Of a DNA stretch of 64,000 nucleotides, positions 1 to 20,168 are shown piece after piece; position 1 is the first letter of the stretch, and every line of letters begins with the position of its first letter. A program made the position numbers and the translations under genes. Location of the stretch: positions 1,617,024-1,681,023 of the forward strand of contig CM035361.1 of assembly GCA_020137815.1 (NCBI GenBank), in the 5' to 3' direction. The stretch is from Hormiphora californensis (taxonomy: Eukaryota > Ctenophora > Tentaculata > Cydippida > Pleurobrachiidae). Below the pieces are notes generated by a model that saw nothing but the letters and a program-made list of their open reading frames with translations, made no database searches and was not told the origin of the DNA.

Positions 1-377
1 GTAATCCGACACCACACTATCTTTGCATTGTGAGGCCTGACAGAGTGTGTCGCAAGAGAGTGTACATTTGTTTAACACATTTTTTAAAACTTTTGTTAAA
101 TTGCCAGGAATAACAAGATGTACAAGTATTTGTGGAACACCCGTTACAATGGGAAGACCCTGCAGTAGTTACTTGTCTCACAAAAGCGAAAAGACTACCC
201 CCTCTCAAGGAGTTAGGAGTATGACCCCGCGGGGCGCGGCCCGCTGTTACTTATTCGTTCCTGATCAAGGGGAGGTTTCACTGCCTCACACACCTTGGTT
301 ACCATAGCAACTGCCCTGGTTACCATAGCAACTGCCCTGGTTACCATAGCAACCCTGCCCTCTCAAGGAGTAGTTAC

Positions 378-8401
<8,024 letters not shown>

Positions 8402-8743
8402 TCTATAATAGTCTCTACATGTCCTGCATTACATGATCCTGAGAGTGCTACCAGATCATTCCGGAAAACTAGGAAACAATATATCTTTTATATTATCGTC
8501 TAGATAAGAACGACGATATATATGACATCACCATGACGACGTTATGGTCAGGATTCCAGCTAAAAGACTAGAATCTGTCTCCTAAAACCTAATAGTACAA
8601 CGCTTGTGGACACCCTGCATGCAGGCGGGAATGTATCAACCGTATCAGGATATGTATTTGATGTAGGATCACTAGAGAGAGAGAGGCTTGTATGACAAAA
8701 CAGGAAACCAAGGTACATAGAGAATAGGTGGGAGACAGAGAGT

Positions 8744-8807
<64 letters not shown>

Positions 8808-8849
8808 AAGATAGAGACAGAGAGGGAGAGAGAGATAGAGAGAGAGAGG

Positions 8850-8943
<94 letters not shown>

Positions 8944-9362
8944 AGAGAGAGAGAGAGAGAGAAAGAGTGTGTCTGTCCCCCGGTTTGCTAACACATCGAA
9001 GGAGAGGTGATATGAGACATCGGACTCCGATGTGGGGCAGGAGCTGAAAGATCGGCGCTTTTTTGTTCCTGTGCTGGGCAGTGGGCACGATGGAACAAGA
9101 TCGGGTAAGACACACTAGAGAGACACACTAGACTAGATCTACCAGAAAACATGACCTGAGGGCTAACCTGTATATTTCTTTCTTTTCGTATGTCAAATGA
9201 ATGTAGTTTGAACACACGCACACGCCTTCTGTCTCTCTCCTGCCATTTTCATTTCTCTATTCTCTTACTTACGTCTTACAAGTCTCCTGTCTTTCTTCTT
9301 TTCTCCCTCTAACTCTCCTCACTCTCTCTCTCTATTCCCCTCCCTGTCTCTCTCTCTCTCTC

Positions 9363-9426
<64 letters not shown>

Positions 9427-9566
9427 TCTATTTCCCTCCCTGTCTCTCTAGCAGCTCGACAATAGTACTGCACGTGTCGGTGTGTCGGTAATTCGATTTC
9501 TGTGCAAAGTTGTGCACTCGCTTCCCTGCGTAGTGTACTGCTTTGAAGGAGAACGAAAGAGAGAGT

Positions 9567-9650
<84 letters not shown>

Positions 9651-9751
9651 TAAATGGTGTGAACGTCAATTAGCTTTATGCCAGTGAAAGACATTGTACA
9701 AGGTACTTTATTAGCTACTGAAGTCTGAACCCAGTTCAGCAAACATGTCCA

Positions 9752-9806
<55 letters not shown>

Positions 9807-9876
9807 GCTCTCTCTCTTTCTCTCTCTCTTATACCACCTCCCTCCGAACAATACAATGTACACAGTACAGTACAGG
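8402..9876. other. Intergenic, microsatellite-rich, no gene seen
   Basis: Between the MARK first exon and the end of the next gene lie GA and CT tracts at about 8740-8965, 9320-9435, 9555-9648 and 9755-9830. TTTATT at about 9708 gives AATAAA on the minus strand and could be the polyadenylation signal of the gene ending at 9877. Confidence 0.7.
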
Positions 9877-12800
9877 CTACACTCCTGACCAGAAGTCGCC
9901 TGGTGCCTGGATTTTCAACATTCTTGAAAAATACTGTAAGTTGTATGTTTGTTTGTTTGTTTGTCACTAAACCATGGGATACGCTCAGCAAACCTCCATA
10001 CCAACCCGGGTATGTGGTAACTATGGCGCTGAGTCCCTTTCTCTCCCCTGGGAGAGAAAGAGACTCATGGTTTAAATTTCTGGAACATTCGAGAGGATCT
10101 TGGTCCGTTAGGTAACGTTTTGCCTTTGAGGGGGTCTTGGTCGGGTAGGTAACATTTTGCCTTTGAGAGGGTCTTGGTCTTGAAAATAGGTAACGTTTTG
10201 CCTTTGAGAGGGTCTTGGTCGGGTAGGTAACGTTTTGCCTTTGAGAGGGTCTTGGTCTGGTTTGATATTTATCGTATTTGTTGGTCTGTCTGGGGCACAC
10301 TCTCAAGCTATGTCTTGTCTTACTCTTAATTATTGAATAGTCAATTACATTCACAATATCAACTGTACACAATAAATGAACAAACAATACGGACAGGTGA
10401 ACTTACGACCTTGATGAATGATTGGTACCGTGATGTTGTTGGTGATGAGATGAGAGGTGTAAACATTTCCAATGGTGACAAAGAACGAAAACGATCAAAC
10501 ACAAACAATGGGTTGGGCAGATTGTAGCACCACTAGAGTGTAAAATGTTCTAGAAGACGATTCGGATGAGATAGATAATAACATTTGTTAGTTGTTACAC
10601 GCGATAAGCGACTTAGTGCACCAAAACACAAGGATTGTCTCTGTAGTGTGGTGTTTTGCAATGTCCGCTATATTGGGAGAGAATATTGGAAAAAAATTGT
10701 TGCTGTAATTTAGTAATGAGACCAGGCCAGGCCCGAGAGACAGTTCAGTGGTAACTGGGAGGTCATGTGTGATGGAAATGAGAACTAGAGGCAGATTTGA
10801 GTTGCATTTTATTGAGGAAAATAGCCCTTTTTAGTGTCTGAGACAAGCAAAAGTGAAACGAAATGCAACGTAACGAACGAGTAATGAATAGAATTCTGCT
10901 CTGTGACTTGTTAGTGCTCCTTTATCAAACACGCAATGGCAAAGTACAAAGTTTCCCAAATTTAATTAAATGCGAAATTTCAAAGTTTTGGTCGATTTTG
11001 GCCAAAATTGCTGCCCTAAACTAACTATTGGAAAAAAATTGTTGCTGTAATTTAGTAATGAGACCAGGCCAGGCCCGAGAGACAGTTCAGTGGTAACTGG
11101 GAGGTCATGTGTGATGGAAATGAGAACTAGAGGCAGATTTGAGTTGCATTTTATTGAGGAAAATAGCCCTTTTTAGTGTCTGAGACAAGCAAAAGTGAAA
11201 CGAAATGCAACGTAACGAACGAGTCCTGTAAGTTGTATCTCACACAATCATTTCATTACAACAACATTTTACTGGTTTCTTCCCCAGTAGCTCAGGACGC
11301 CATATATGGGCATCACGTGACACAAACACCTTATATGGGCACACATACCTGTTTCTTCACCAGTAGCTGCATCCCCACCCCGGGGATGTACACAGCCAGC
11401 ACCTCAGGTCTGAGATCCTGAGAACTGAACGGCAACCCCTTGGCAGTTGGTGCGTACTTCATTAAGTTGGAAGGTGGGTCGTAGTAGAGAGGTCGTGTAG
11501 GTGGTTCCTGATAGTAGTCATCCAGTAGAGGGGGAATGAAAGGAGAGGGAAGTCGCGATGGCGCTGGAGAATGGGCCGGACTGAGGTTCTGGTGAATCAT
11601 TGTTCTGTATAGTTGTTGTTGTGGCGGTGGGAGGTTATCCCGCACAGCGACACCAGGGTAACTATGGTTACTTGGGGGGTTGTTATGGTAACCATGGCGA
11701 ACGTGGTAACCATGGTTACCCTGGAGGTTGTTGGTAACTTGTAGAGGAATGTTTTGTGGTGGAACCGCTGATTGAACTCGTTGTATGGGACTGCTGTACT
11801 GGTTTTGAACAATTGCTCGGCGGTTCAACATACTGGATTCAGGAGCTGGAAGATGGTGTTGTGGAACTACAGGGGACCCTTGGGGGTGCACAATTCCTCT
11901 ATTGAATTGCTGAGGGCTCACAATTCCATGAATCTGTCTGTTTCCCAGCATGTTTCCCACCATGTGTCTGTTTCCATTGTATTGGGTTGCGGTATTAATT
12001 GGCCGGCCATTCCCTACTGCCGCGGGAGAACCAAACAAGGGCTGTGTTAGAGCAGCGTGTTGAGGGGGAATGAAGGGACGAGCCGCATTGGATGGGATCC
12101 CAAATTGAGTAACTTGTTGAGTGGGACATTGTTGGATCCCAAATTGAGTAACTTGTTGAGTGGGATATTGGTTCAGTATCCCCAATCTATTCAAGTGGTT
12201 CACACCATTGTTAAATAGTCTGTGGTCTGGGCTATAGAGATCCCTCTGCTGTAGAGCACCTACAAAATGCATCTGGCATCTGGAACAACCAACAGGATCA
12301 GAGGTTTTGAGAGATGACTCAGAATGAACTAATCAAATGAGCGAGAAGGAATATACAGGTAAATACAACCAATGAACCGTTAAAAGGACAACATCATTTT
12401 AGTGACATGTTGACACACCACTTATTTAGGGATTGGACTTGTTATGTGCATATTCACACATAGTTTAGTGGTTTTTAGTAGCCTCTCGGTGTAATGTAAT
12501 GATAATACGCTTGCATAATATACTGCCACTGGACCTGTATTTCTGTGGTGTATTACTGTTTTGTGTATTGTATTGTGTACATCATCCGACAAGCCTCTAT
12601 GTCTATAAATATATGTTCATATAATGTGTCTTTCTGACAACTTGGTTATTGGCGGTTGAACAGTGAAATGTAGTTGCCCATGATAAAACTCCTGTTTGTT
12701 TGTTGAGGATGGTCCACGAACAATGTACATTGTATAGTTTGTACTGTGTATTGTACATTGTATAGTTTGTACTGTGTATTGTACATTCATCAATACATTG

Positions 12801-12899
12801 TACACGATGCCATTATATAGACAAACAGTACTCTCTTCAAGTGCTTTGTAGCATATAATAAAGTGTATATATTCTGTGTCAGACAAGTATGGAGGGAGG

Positions 12900-12960
<61 letters not shown>

Positions 12961-14916
12961 CTGATAGAGAGAAGTAGATAAACTTATCAAAGAGTGGGGC
13001 TAGGACTCTCTTACACAGTTGCTACCCTCTGACATTTCAGAATTGGCAGATATATTAGCTGAGATCTGGGGAGCAAGTGTCTAGTAGATATCAGCTAAGA
13101 GAAACGAGACAAGATAGATAAGATACTGGGGAGCAGGTGTCTAGTAGAAGTCGAGGGGGAAACCATGTAACAAACACACATTACACAATATTACACTGAG
13201 ATATCTGTAACCAAGATATATCTAATGGTCAGCTGGGCAAATCTACCGTGTGTTTTGGGTTTTGTACACGTGTAATCTCCAAAAACAGTAAATTACGGTG
13301 TGCATGTGCATGTTGTTATTTGACACATGAGGCATTGAACTTTATACCTCCTTTCTCTATACCTTCTTTTTTCTTTATGCCTTCTCAATCGACTATTGCT
13401 TTTCTAAAAGCCGCTAAAAACGAGTTTATATAACCGGTTGTGCTGTATTATTCAAAAGATCCAAAGTTGGGCATATATCAATCGTGCAGATATCTCTATT
13501 AGTTGTGCAGCAGGGGGGACTGCAAAAAACATTTAACCCTTTGGGGACGATAAGCCCCCTGTCGACAGAATTCTCTTAAACTTTCTGGAGACACTTACTT
13601 TGAACCTACTTAAACGTAGGAAAAGGAATTTTGGTTCTACCACCTGTATTTCTATTGGGTCACCTGTGACCCAATCGTCCCCTAACGCTAAAACAGGAAT
13701 TGAGATTTCGCAGCTATTTTGCCCCATAACTCGAAAACCGTTCATTTTAGGCCCTATGTTTCTTCATAACACTTATATAAACCCGGTCGTTCTGCACATT
13801 TTGCACACCCTATGGACCTCTCTTTCTCATCTGTAGCCGATTTTAGAATTTCAAAATTGGCCGAGATGAAAAATTTTCTGAAGGAGCACGGATCTCAAAA
13901 ATTTTTTTTATCGACTCCCTTGGATGTTGAGATAACAATGATGGAGTCGGTTAGTCGCTAGCACCTGTTTAAAAAATGCCGTTTTGGACTTTTATCGCCG
14001 GCCATTCCTTTAGAAATGCTCGTAAAATGCAAATTTCTGTTTTAGCGTTAGGGGACGATTGGGTCACAGGTGACCCAGCACTTTGAAGGCCTCTGAGAGG
14101 CACAAAATTTGCTATATCACCCTGAAACTTTACCCCGGAGTAAAATATACACTTTTCTTGCATTTTCCAAGTCCATTTTAAGCATACTCGTACCAAATAC
14201 CAATTTTGAGATATGGCCATTAAACTACCCATTTTGCCTACCAAATGCACTGTTTTAGCCCTGTTTTCCGAAGTCGACGACTTCAGAGGCTCAAAACGAC
14301 CTCAAAATGGTAGAAAAATGTATGTTTCAACCCTGGAAACAATTTAAAACTTTCAAACGTGGTCTAGAAAGACGCTAAATGGGTTCAAAGTATTGGGTCA
14401 CCTGTGACCCAATCGTCTCCAAAGGGTTAATCTTGTGCAACATTAAAAGACATCCTGTGCGACAAGATATAACCAAGTATTTCGCTCCGGAAGCCGGAAG
14501 GGCTCCAGAATAGTTATTGCATGCTCTCACTGTGCCCCAGTAGTATTTACACATGTTGTAAAGGAAGGTTAGAACATAACATGTTGAACACTGGTTAATA
14601 ATTTCATGGAAAATGAGAAAAACTATTGATTTAGTTGACTAATTGAGAGAGAGAAGCAACCCATCACTTGTCATGGTGTGACGTCCGGAGGGATATAACA
14701 ATATTACGTAAAGTAACATGATCAGTCTATGTGTAATCCAATTTGTGATCCTCATAAACACTTTGGGACCTATTGCTCTAGTAATTATCTCCCCTCAACT
14801 TTCAATTGTTCAACTTTGAAACTGGATACTAGTTGACACGCACAACAACAAAGAGTGCTCCTTCATAAAACTAGCTTCAAACACACAGACGCTCCTTCAT
14901 AAAACTTTCTTTTTCT

Positions 14917-14950
<34 letters not shown>

Positions 14951-15796
14951 CTGCAACATGCTCATGCATGACGTCAAAGTAAATCTTTCACACAATCCAA
15001 AGGGGACAGTCCCCCATGCTTACATAATACACAATAGATGTGGAGAGAAAGAGGTGAGAGCGGGCAAAAATTCAAAATAAACATTTTATGCAACACACTC
15101 TAACACACACACAAAGGATGCATCAATCGCATTTCATTAAATGGAAATATGCAATAGCGTTTAATCATATAATGAGACATATAAATAATGCTTTATACAA
15201 ACATGAAATATATACAGGGAAGCAAGCACATGTACTGTTTATGCATTACACAATATGTACTGTTTATGCATTACACATGTACTGTTTATGCACATAACAC
15301 ATGAGCTACTGCACCTACCCTGTTGGAAACAGATGTCCTCGGCCGGGACTGAGAGAAGGGAGACAAGGTCAGCAAGAATAGCAGTTCAGGGGAATCATTG
15401 GGGTTGGGAGGGGGAGTTTAGGTAGGGTTCTTGGTTGGTTAAACTATCATAGAGATGGTAGAGCAGTGTACTGCAGAGGTGAGGTGGTATATAATAATGA
15501 AAATATTGGGGCCGTTGGGTTATAGTAAAGGGGGCTCCCCCTGCTTCATTACGATTTAGTTTATCCCTTTTTCGGAGATGATCTGCAGACGCTTTCAAAA
15601 AATAATGGTGCATAATTACGCATATAAATGGGTCGAGACGACTGATTCGAGAGAAGAGTATAAAGGCCAGACGACAGGGTAACAAGACATTAAAATGTTG
15701 ATTTTTGCTAAAAGGGAGGGTGGTTGAAAAAAAGAAGGAACTTACGGAAGACTCGGGGCGGGTGAATTGGTGTTGTTGTGTGGCTGATGTTGACAT
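9877..15796 (-). CDS. Predicted Gln/Asn/Pro-rich protein of unknown family, five exons
   Basis: Exons in transcript order are 15746-15796 (start MSTSATQQHQFTRPESS), 15319-15348, 11349-12272, 10407-10532 and 9877-9933. All are phase 0 with GT-AG ends, giving about 395 residues. The large exon is open for 308 codons, rich in Q, N, P and H with little predicted fold, and contains a 12-residue direct repeat (TQQVTQFGI units). Its end reads AVYIPGVGMQLLVKK. The last two exons give a more hydrophobic tail, FIKVYFSRMLKIQAPGDFW. I do not recognise the protein. The large exon and both flanking donors are convincing; exon 2 (10 codons) and exon 4 are supported only by phase and splice signals. An alternative is that some exons belong to an upstream MARK isoform. 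Confidence 0.5.
10095..10265. repeat. About 37-bp tandem repeat
   Basis: Four or so copies of a unit containing GGTAACGTTTTGCCTTTGAG and GGGTCTTGGTC lie in the last intron of the Gln-rich gene. Confidence 0.85.
10684..11223. repeat. Direct repeat of about 197 bp, copies offset by about 343 bp
   Basis: Bases 10684-10881 recur essentially identically at 11027-11223, starting at ATTGGAAAAAAATTG and ending at AACGAACGAG. The spacer is about 145 bases. No coding potential is visible. The spacing is almost the same as that of the unrelated pair at 3011-3555. Confidence 0.85.
12902..12958. repeat. (GA)n microsatellite
   Basis: GA tract in intron 2 of the Gln-rich gene. Nearby, about 12715-12800, a GTACATTGTATAGTTTGTAC-type motif is tandemly duplicated. 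Confidence 0.9.
13533..14430. mobile_element. Non-autonomous piggyBac-like element
   Basis: The element is bounded by TTAA and has terminal inverted repeats beginning CCCTTTGGGGACGAT on the left and ending ATCGTCTCCAAAGGG on the right. TTAA target sites and CCC-starting ends are typical of the piggyBac superfamily. An internal segment, GGGTCACCTGTGACCCAATC, occurs near both ends in opposite surroundings. No transposase frame is present, so it depends on a protein encoded elsewhere or is dead. Confidence 0.8.
14919..14949. repeat. (CA)n microsatellite
   Basis: A run of CA repeats inside the long second intron of the Gln-rich gene. Two copies of GCTCCTTCATAAAACT lie just upstream at about 14868 and 14893. 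Confidence 0.9.
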
Positions 15797-16535
15797 TGCT
15801 CTTCCTTCTAGCTCATCTTTTATTCACCGTTACATTTCTACTGGCTGGACGAGATCTGTCAGATTTGGGAGAGAAATACAAATGTATCACCAACTGTATA
15901 TTTTTTCAACAGTTCACCTCCTTTTACCACGCATTTCGTGGTTGTGTGTGACAACTTAACCCGCACGTACGTGTGCTCTCACAGCGGCAGGAACTGCATA
16001 TCAACGGAAAGACAACAATTTTGTGAGCACATAAAATTTTGGTTGGACGAATTAGGTTTAGAAACAAAGCCGTGAGAACCAAAACAAGTTTCCGACGTCC
16101 CCACTCACACGATCAAATAGATAAAGTGTATAATTAACTGAAATAATAATCGCAATCGGGTAATCGATAGCACCCTGTCTGTCGGAAGCAGGAAGCTGTA
16201 GATGAAACTTGACAATTAATTGCAATTTGAACTTATTATCTTTTTAGTTTTAACTTTTAGGCAAAAAAGCAAGAGACACTATCTCTGATCTCCCAGCTGA
16301 TGAGGTTTGTTTTACCCTGGGTCACTTTTTCGAGTTCAAAGACCTGTAGGAAGTAATTGACTGTTCCTGGCGGTGTCAGTTAAGCGTACAGTGTAAAAAA
16401 GAAAGACTAAGAGTCGCTAGTGATAACAGAACGCAGAGGGATTCCAGAATTCAGGCTTCAGCGATTGCACATAACTGGAAAAAGAGCAATTTTGAGTAAC
16501 TGATTTATATATTATTTTTTAGCATTGCATAACTA

Positions 16536-18086
16536 ATGTGTTACCACAAATCAGATATGAATAAAATGAAAGAACTATTGAGTGATATTGACTGGGATAT
16601 TCTTTGGGATTTATGTGAATCACTTGAGAACATCGATAGGCTCACAGCATTCACAAACCTACTAACCCTCACTGTCCTCCAGGTCACATGCCTTTGTGCT
16701 CCACCCAGGAAAATCCATGGAAACTCTGAAGCTGGAAAGGATAGAGAGCTCACCAAGCTTGAGGCGAAGAGGAGGAGGAGGGAAACTCGTGGAGAAGGGG
16801 GCCAACCGAACCAGAGTGGCGAAGCTGGAAGCCCTCGCAGCCGAGTGCATAAACAATATCAAGGAACACCTCATCAACAAAATCAACAAAGAGGAAGACA
16901 AAGCAGTGGGACAGATCAAAAAGAATCCTAAAGCTTTTTATTCTTTTGCGAAGAGGAAAAGGAAAGTACAATCGACAGTTGGACCACTTCTATCCCCGAA
17001 TGGAGAGCTGACGGACGATCCACTGAGGAAAGCCGAACTGCTACAAGACCAATATGTAAAGGTGTTTAGTGACCCTGCATTGGTCAACGTAGAAGACGCC
17101 CTGAGGGATATTGAAGACAGAGAGGCAGAGCTCACGCACATCGAGCTCTCCCCTGCAGCCATAGAAGGTGCACTAAAGGAACTCAACCCACAGTCTGCAG
17201 CTCCTAAGGGCGACATCCCATCCATTATTCTACATGAGGCCAGGGAGCAACTATGCTACCCACTGTGGATACTGTGGAATGAGTCCTTTGATCGTGGATT
17301 CATCCCCGATGAGCTGAAGAGGCAACAGATTGCCCCGATTTTCAAGAAGGGGGACAAGAGCCTTCCAGAGAACTACCGACCAGTAGCACTAACGAGCCAT
17401 GTTACAAAAACATTTGAACGAGTGGTTAGGCAGCAACTGGCTGATTTTGTGGAAAGGGCAGGGATCATCAATGAGGAGCAGCATGGATTCCGGTCAGGGA
17501 GGAGCTGTTTGACGCAACTACTCCACCACTACGATGCGATCCTGGAGGATCTGAACAACGGCCACGAAGTAGATGTGGCCTATATAGATTTTGCTAAAGC
17601 TTTTTCACTCGAAGGATTGCCGATTGCAAAGGCAAAAACTACTGGGAACGATTGGAACATCTGCAGATCCTATCACTGCAACGAAGACGAGAACGATACA
17701 TGATAATTCACATGTGGAAAATCTACCAGGGGTTAGCACCGAACAGCACAAACATGTCGTTCTACGTTCACCAGCGGCACGGCCCAAAGGCAGTTGTCCC
17801 CCGTCTCATAACAACGGCCCAAAAATCAGTGCAGACGCTACGAGATGCGTCTTTTGGGGTTAGGGCGGCCCAACTCTTCAATAGGATGCCGGACGACGTA
17901 CGACTGGCACCATCTCTCGACAGCCTGAAAGTTAGACTTGGAGACTTCCTCGCTACAGTCCCCGACTTTCCACCTGTCAGAGGCTACACAAGCCCCCGAG
18001 ATAATTCCCTGGTAGCCCGTCTCACCGAGGGAAAGTAGGTTCATTCATTTACAAGATTACAAGATTACAAGATTACAAGATTAAAA
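16536..18086 (+). mobile_element. Internally deleted non-LTR (CR1/Jockey-like) retrotransposon
   Basis: A reverse-transcriptase ORF, open from about 16696 to 17703, shows LPENYRPVALTSHVTKTFERV, EEQHGFRSGRSCLTQL and VAYIDFAKAF (RT block A). The frame then breaks. The element resumes in another frame with ERYMIIHMWKIYQGLAPNS and runs to a stop at 18038, the usual C-terminal end of CR1-like ORF2. The RT blocks with the YxDD catalytic pair are missing, which fits an internal deletion near 17608. Upstream, a second frame at 16536 resembles the region before RT, so the element is also frameshifted and 5' truncated. The 3' end is an ACAAGATT tandem repeat at 18051-18085, as is common in this clade. 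Confidence 0.88.
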
Positions 18087-18389
18087 TTATATTTATAATG
18101 TCAATAAATTAAATAAATGTAATTATTGACACCCCGCTAATACACTAAACATATTGGTTCACAAGTATTAAAAAATAAATATGTCCAACATGCGGACGTT
18201 TCCGCCCGTAGCTACCTCTAGCTGGGTTATCTCGTCTAATTCAAACACTCTTCAATATCACATTGTATGTACAAAAAACAGAATCAATAAACTGTCGTGA
18301 TAACAAGTGATGAGTAGCGTGTAGAAGGGATGTTGTAGATAGTTTGTAGAATGAGGAATGAGGATGTGCTCGATATGGAGCAGCGCAAG

Positions 18390-19100
18390 GAAAAGGACCC
18401 AGGGATCGATGTGGAGGAGGTAGGAGTAAAGGACCCAGGGATCGATGAGGAGCAAGGTAGGAGTAAAGGACCCAGGGATCGATGTGGAGGAGGTAGGAGT
18501 AAAGGACCCAGGGATCGATGTGGAGCAGGTAGGAGTAGAGGACCCAGGGATCGATGTGGAGCAAGGTAGGGAAAGGACCCAGGAATCGATGTGGAGGAGG
18601 TAGGAGTAAAGGACCCAGGGATCGATGTGAAGGAGGTTGGGAAAAGACCCAGGGATCGATGTGGAGCAAGGTAGGGAAAGGACCCAGGAATCGATGTGGA
18701 GGAGGTAGGAGTAAAGGACCCAGGGATCGATGTGGAGGAGGTAGGAGTAAAGGACCCAGGGATCGATGTGGAGGAGGTAGAAGTAGAGGACCCAGGGATC
18801 GATATGGAGCAAGGTAGGGAAAGGACCCAGGAATCGATGTGGAGGAGGTAGGAGTAAAAGACCCAGGGATCGATGTGAAGGAGGTTGGGAAAGGACCCAG
18901 GGATCGATGTGGAGCAAGGTAGGGAAAGGACCCAGGAATCGATGTGGAGGAGGTAGGAGTAAAGGACCCAGGGATCGATGTGGAGGAGGTAGGAGTAGAG
19001 GACCCAGGGATCGATGTGGAGGAGGTAGGAGTAAAGGACCCAGGAATCGATGTGGAGGAGGTAGGAGTAGAGGACCCAGGTATCGATGTGAAGGAATACA
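18390..19100. repeat. 36-bp minisatellite
   Basis: About 20 copies of a unit containing GGACCCAGGGATCGATGTGG. The period is a multiple of three, so long frames are open on both strands (up to about 300 codons). These frames lack a sensible start or splice context and are better read as repeat artefacts. Confidence 0.9.
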
Positions 19101-20168
19101 CGAGAAAAAGGGAGCCCAGGAATCAGGAATAGGAGTTGGAGACAGTAGTTACTCAGGAATCCATGTGGATGTGCCAAATGTAGGGAAGTGAGGATTATTT
19201 TGCCGATCATTGGTTGTATGCTCTAAAGAACAAGTTTTAGGCCAAATTTAGGCCACCTCACTGTTTTGTTCACGCGGAAGTTCTGCTGAGTGCGTTGTAT
19301 GACTTATGAATTGTACATACTAAAACTTTTTTGTAATCTTGTAATCTTGTAATCTTGTAATGATTTGGACTTAATCGTACAGGTAGCTGGTGGTAAAAAC
19401 GCCCGCAGTGAGCAGGGACAGAAAGATTTTAGATTTGAAATTGGCATACGTTGCAGGCCCCTTATAATATAATATATGCGGGGGTGCGCGCATGAGGGGG
19501 CTGCAGCGCATTCCAAGATTTGAAAAAACTTAAAATTTATTTTTTAAAGTTTTTTGGACGACGCGACGCGCGGCGTCGAATTGAGTTTGAACAACCAGAG
19601 CGCGCAACGCGCGGTCCTCAAACGCAGACAACAATAATATTTCCCGCACCACACGCGACAACGGTTATTCCGGCCTGCGCCCTGCACTCACTGAGTTAAA
19701 TACAGTCAGGGCCCTGCAGGGAGCGATTGGGGTGACATTCAATCTCTGGCTCTATACTCTAAAGTCTCAGTCCCCCATGTCTTGGACTCTTGGAGTTATG
19801 GGCACAGTCGCCAGGACATGTCTGGCGCCGCCATCCAGAGTCCAGACACTGACTGCTTAGGACATGAGTGACTCGCCTTTGAAAAAGTACAACACGATTC
19901 GCCCATCATAATGACAATGGTGACTCACCTGCAGGTGAGTGGTTAATGTAAGATGATGATCTGTCTCTAAAACTGTGTTCTGAGTAGATTCTCATGGTCT
20001 TCATGTGTGTCACTGTCTGTCTAAAGTTTCATTTACTCATTCTCAATCGCCCTACCCAGAAAACCCTTCCCTTATTTTATTTCGTCTGTTGTTCTAACAT
20101 ACAGCTGGTGTTGAAGTGCCTTACCAAAGGCTCCAAAAGCACCAGCCGCTCTAACCAACCAACCAACC
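19101..20168. other. No gene recognised; retroelement tail in reverse orientation
   Basis: At 19331-19358 lies the reverse complement of the ACAAGATT tail found at 18051-18085, marking the 3' end of a minus-strand element. The rest (19380-19690) is GC-skewed and contains GCGCGC motifs but no coding frame that I can support. Confidence 0.6.

Noticed and set aside
18241-19210. Proline-rich protein of about 300 residues on the minus strand
   Set aside because: The frame is just the 36-bp minisatellite; the opposite strand is equally open.
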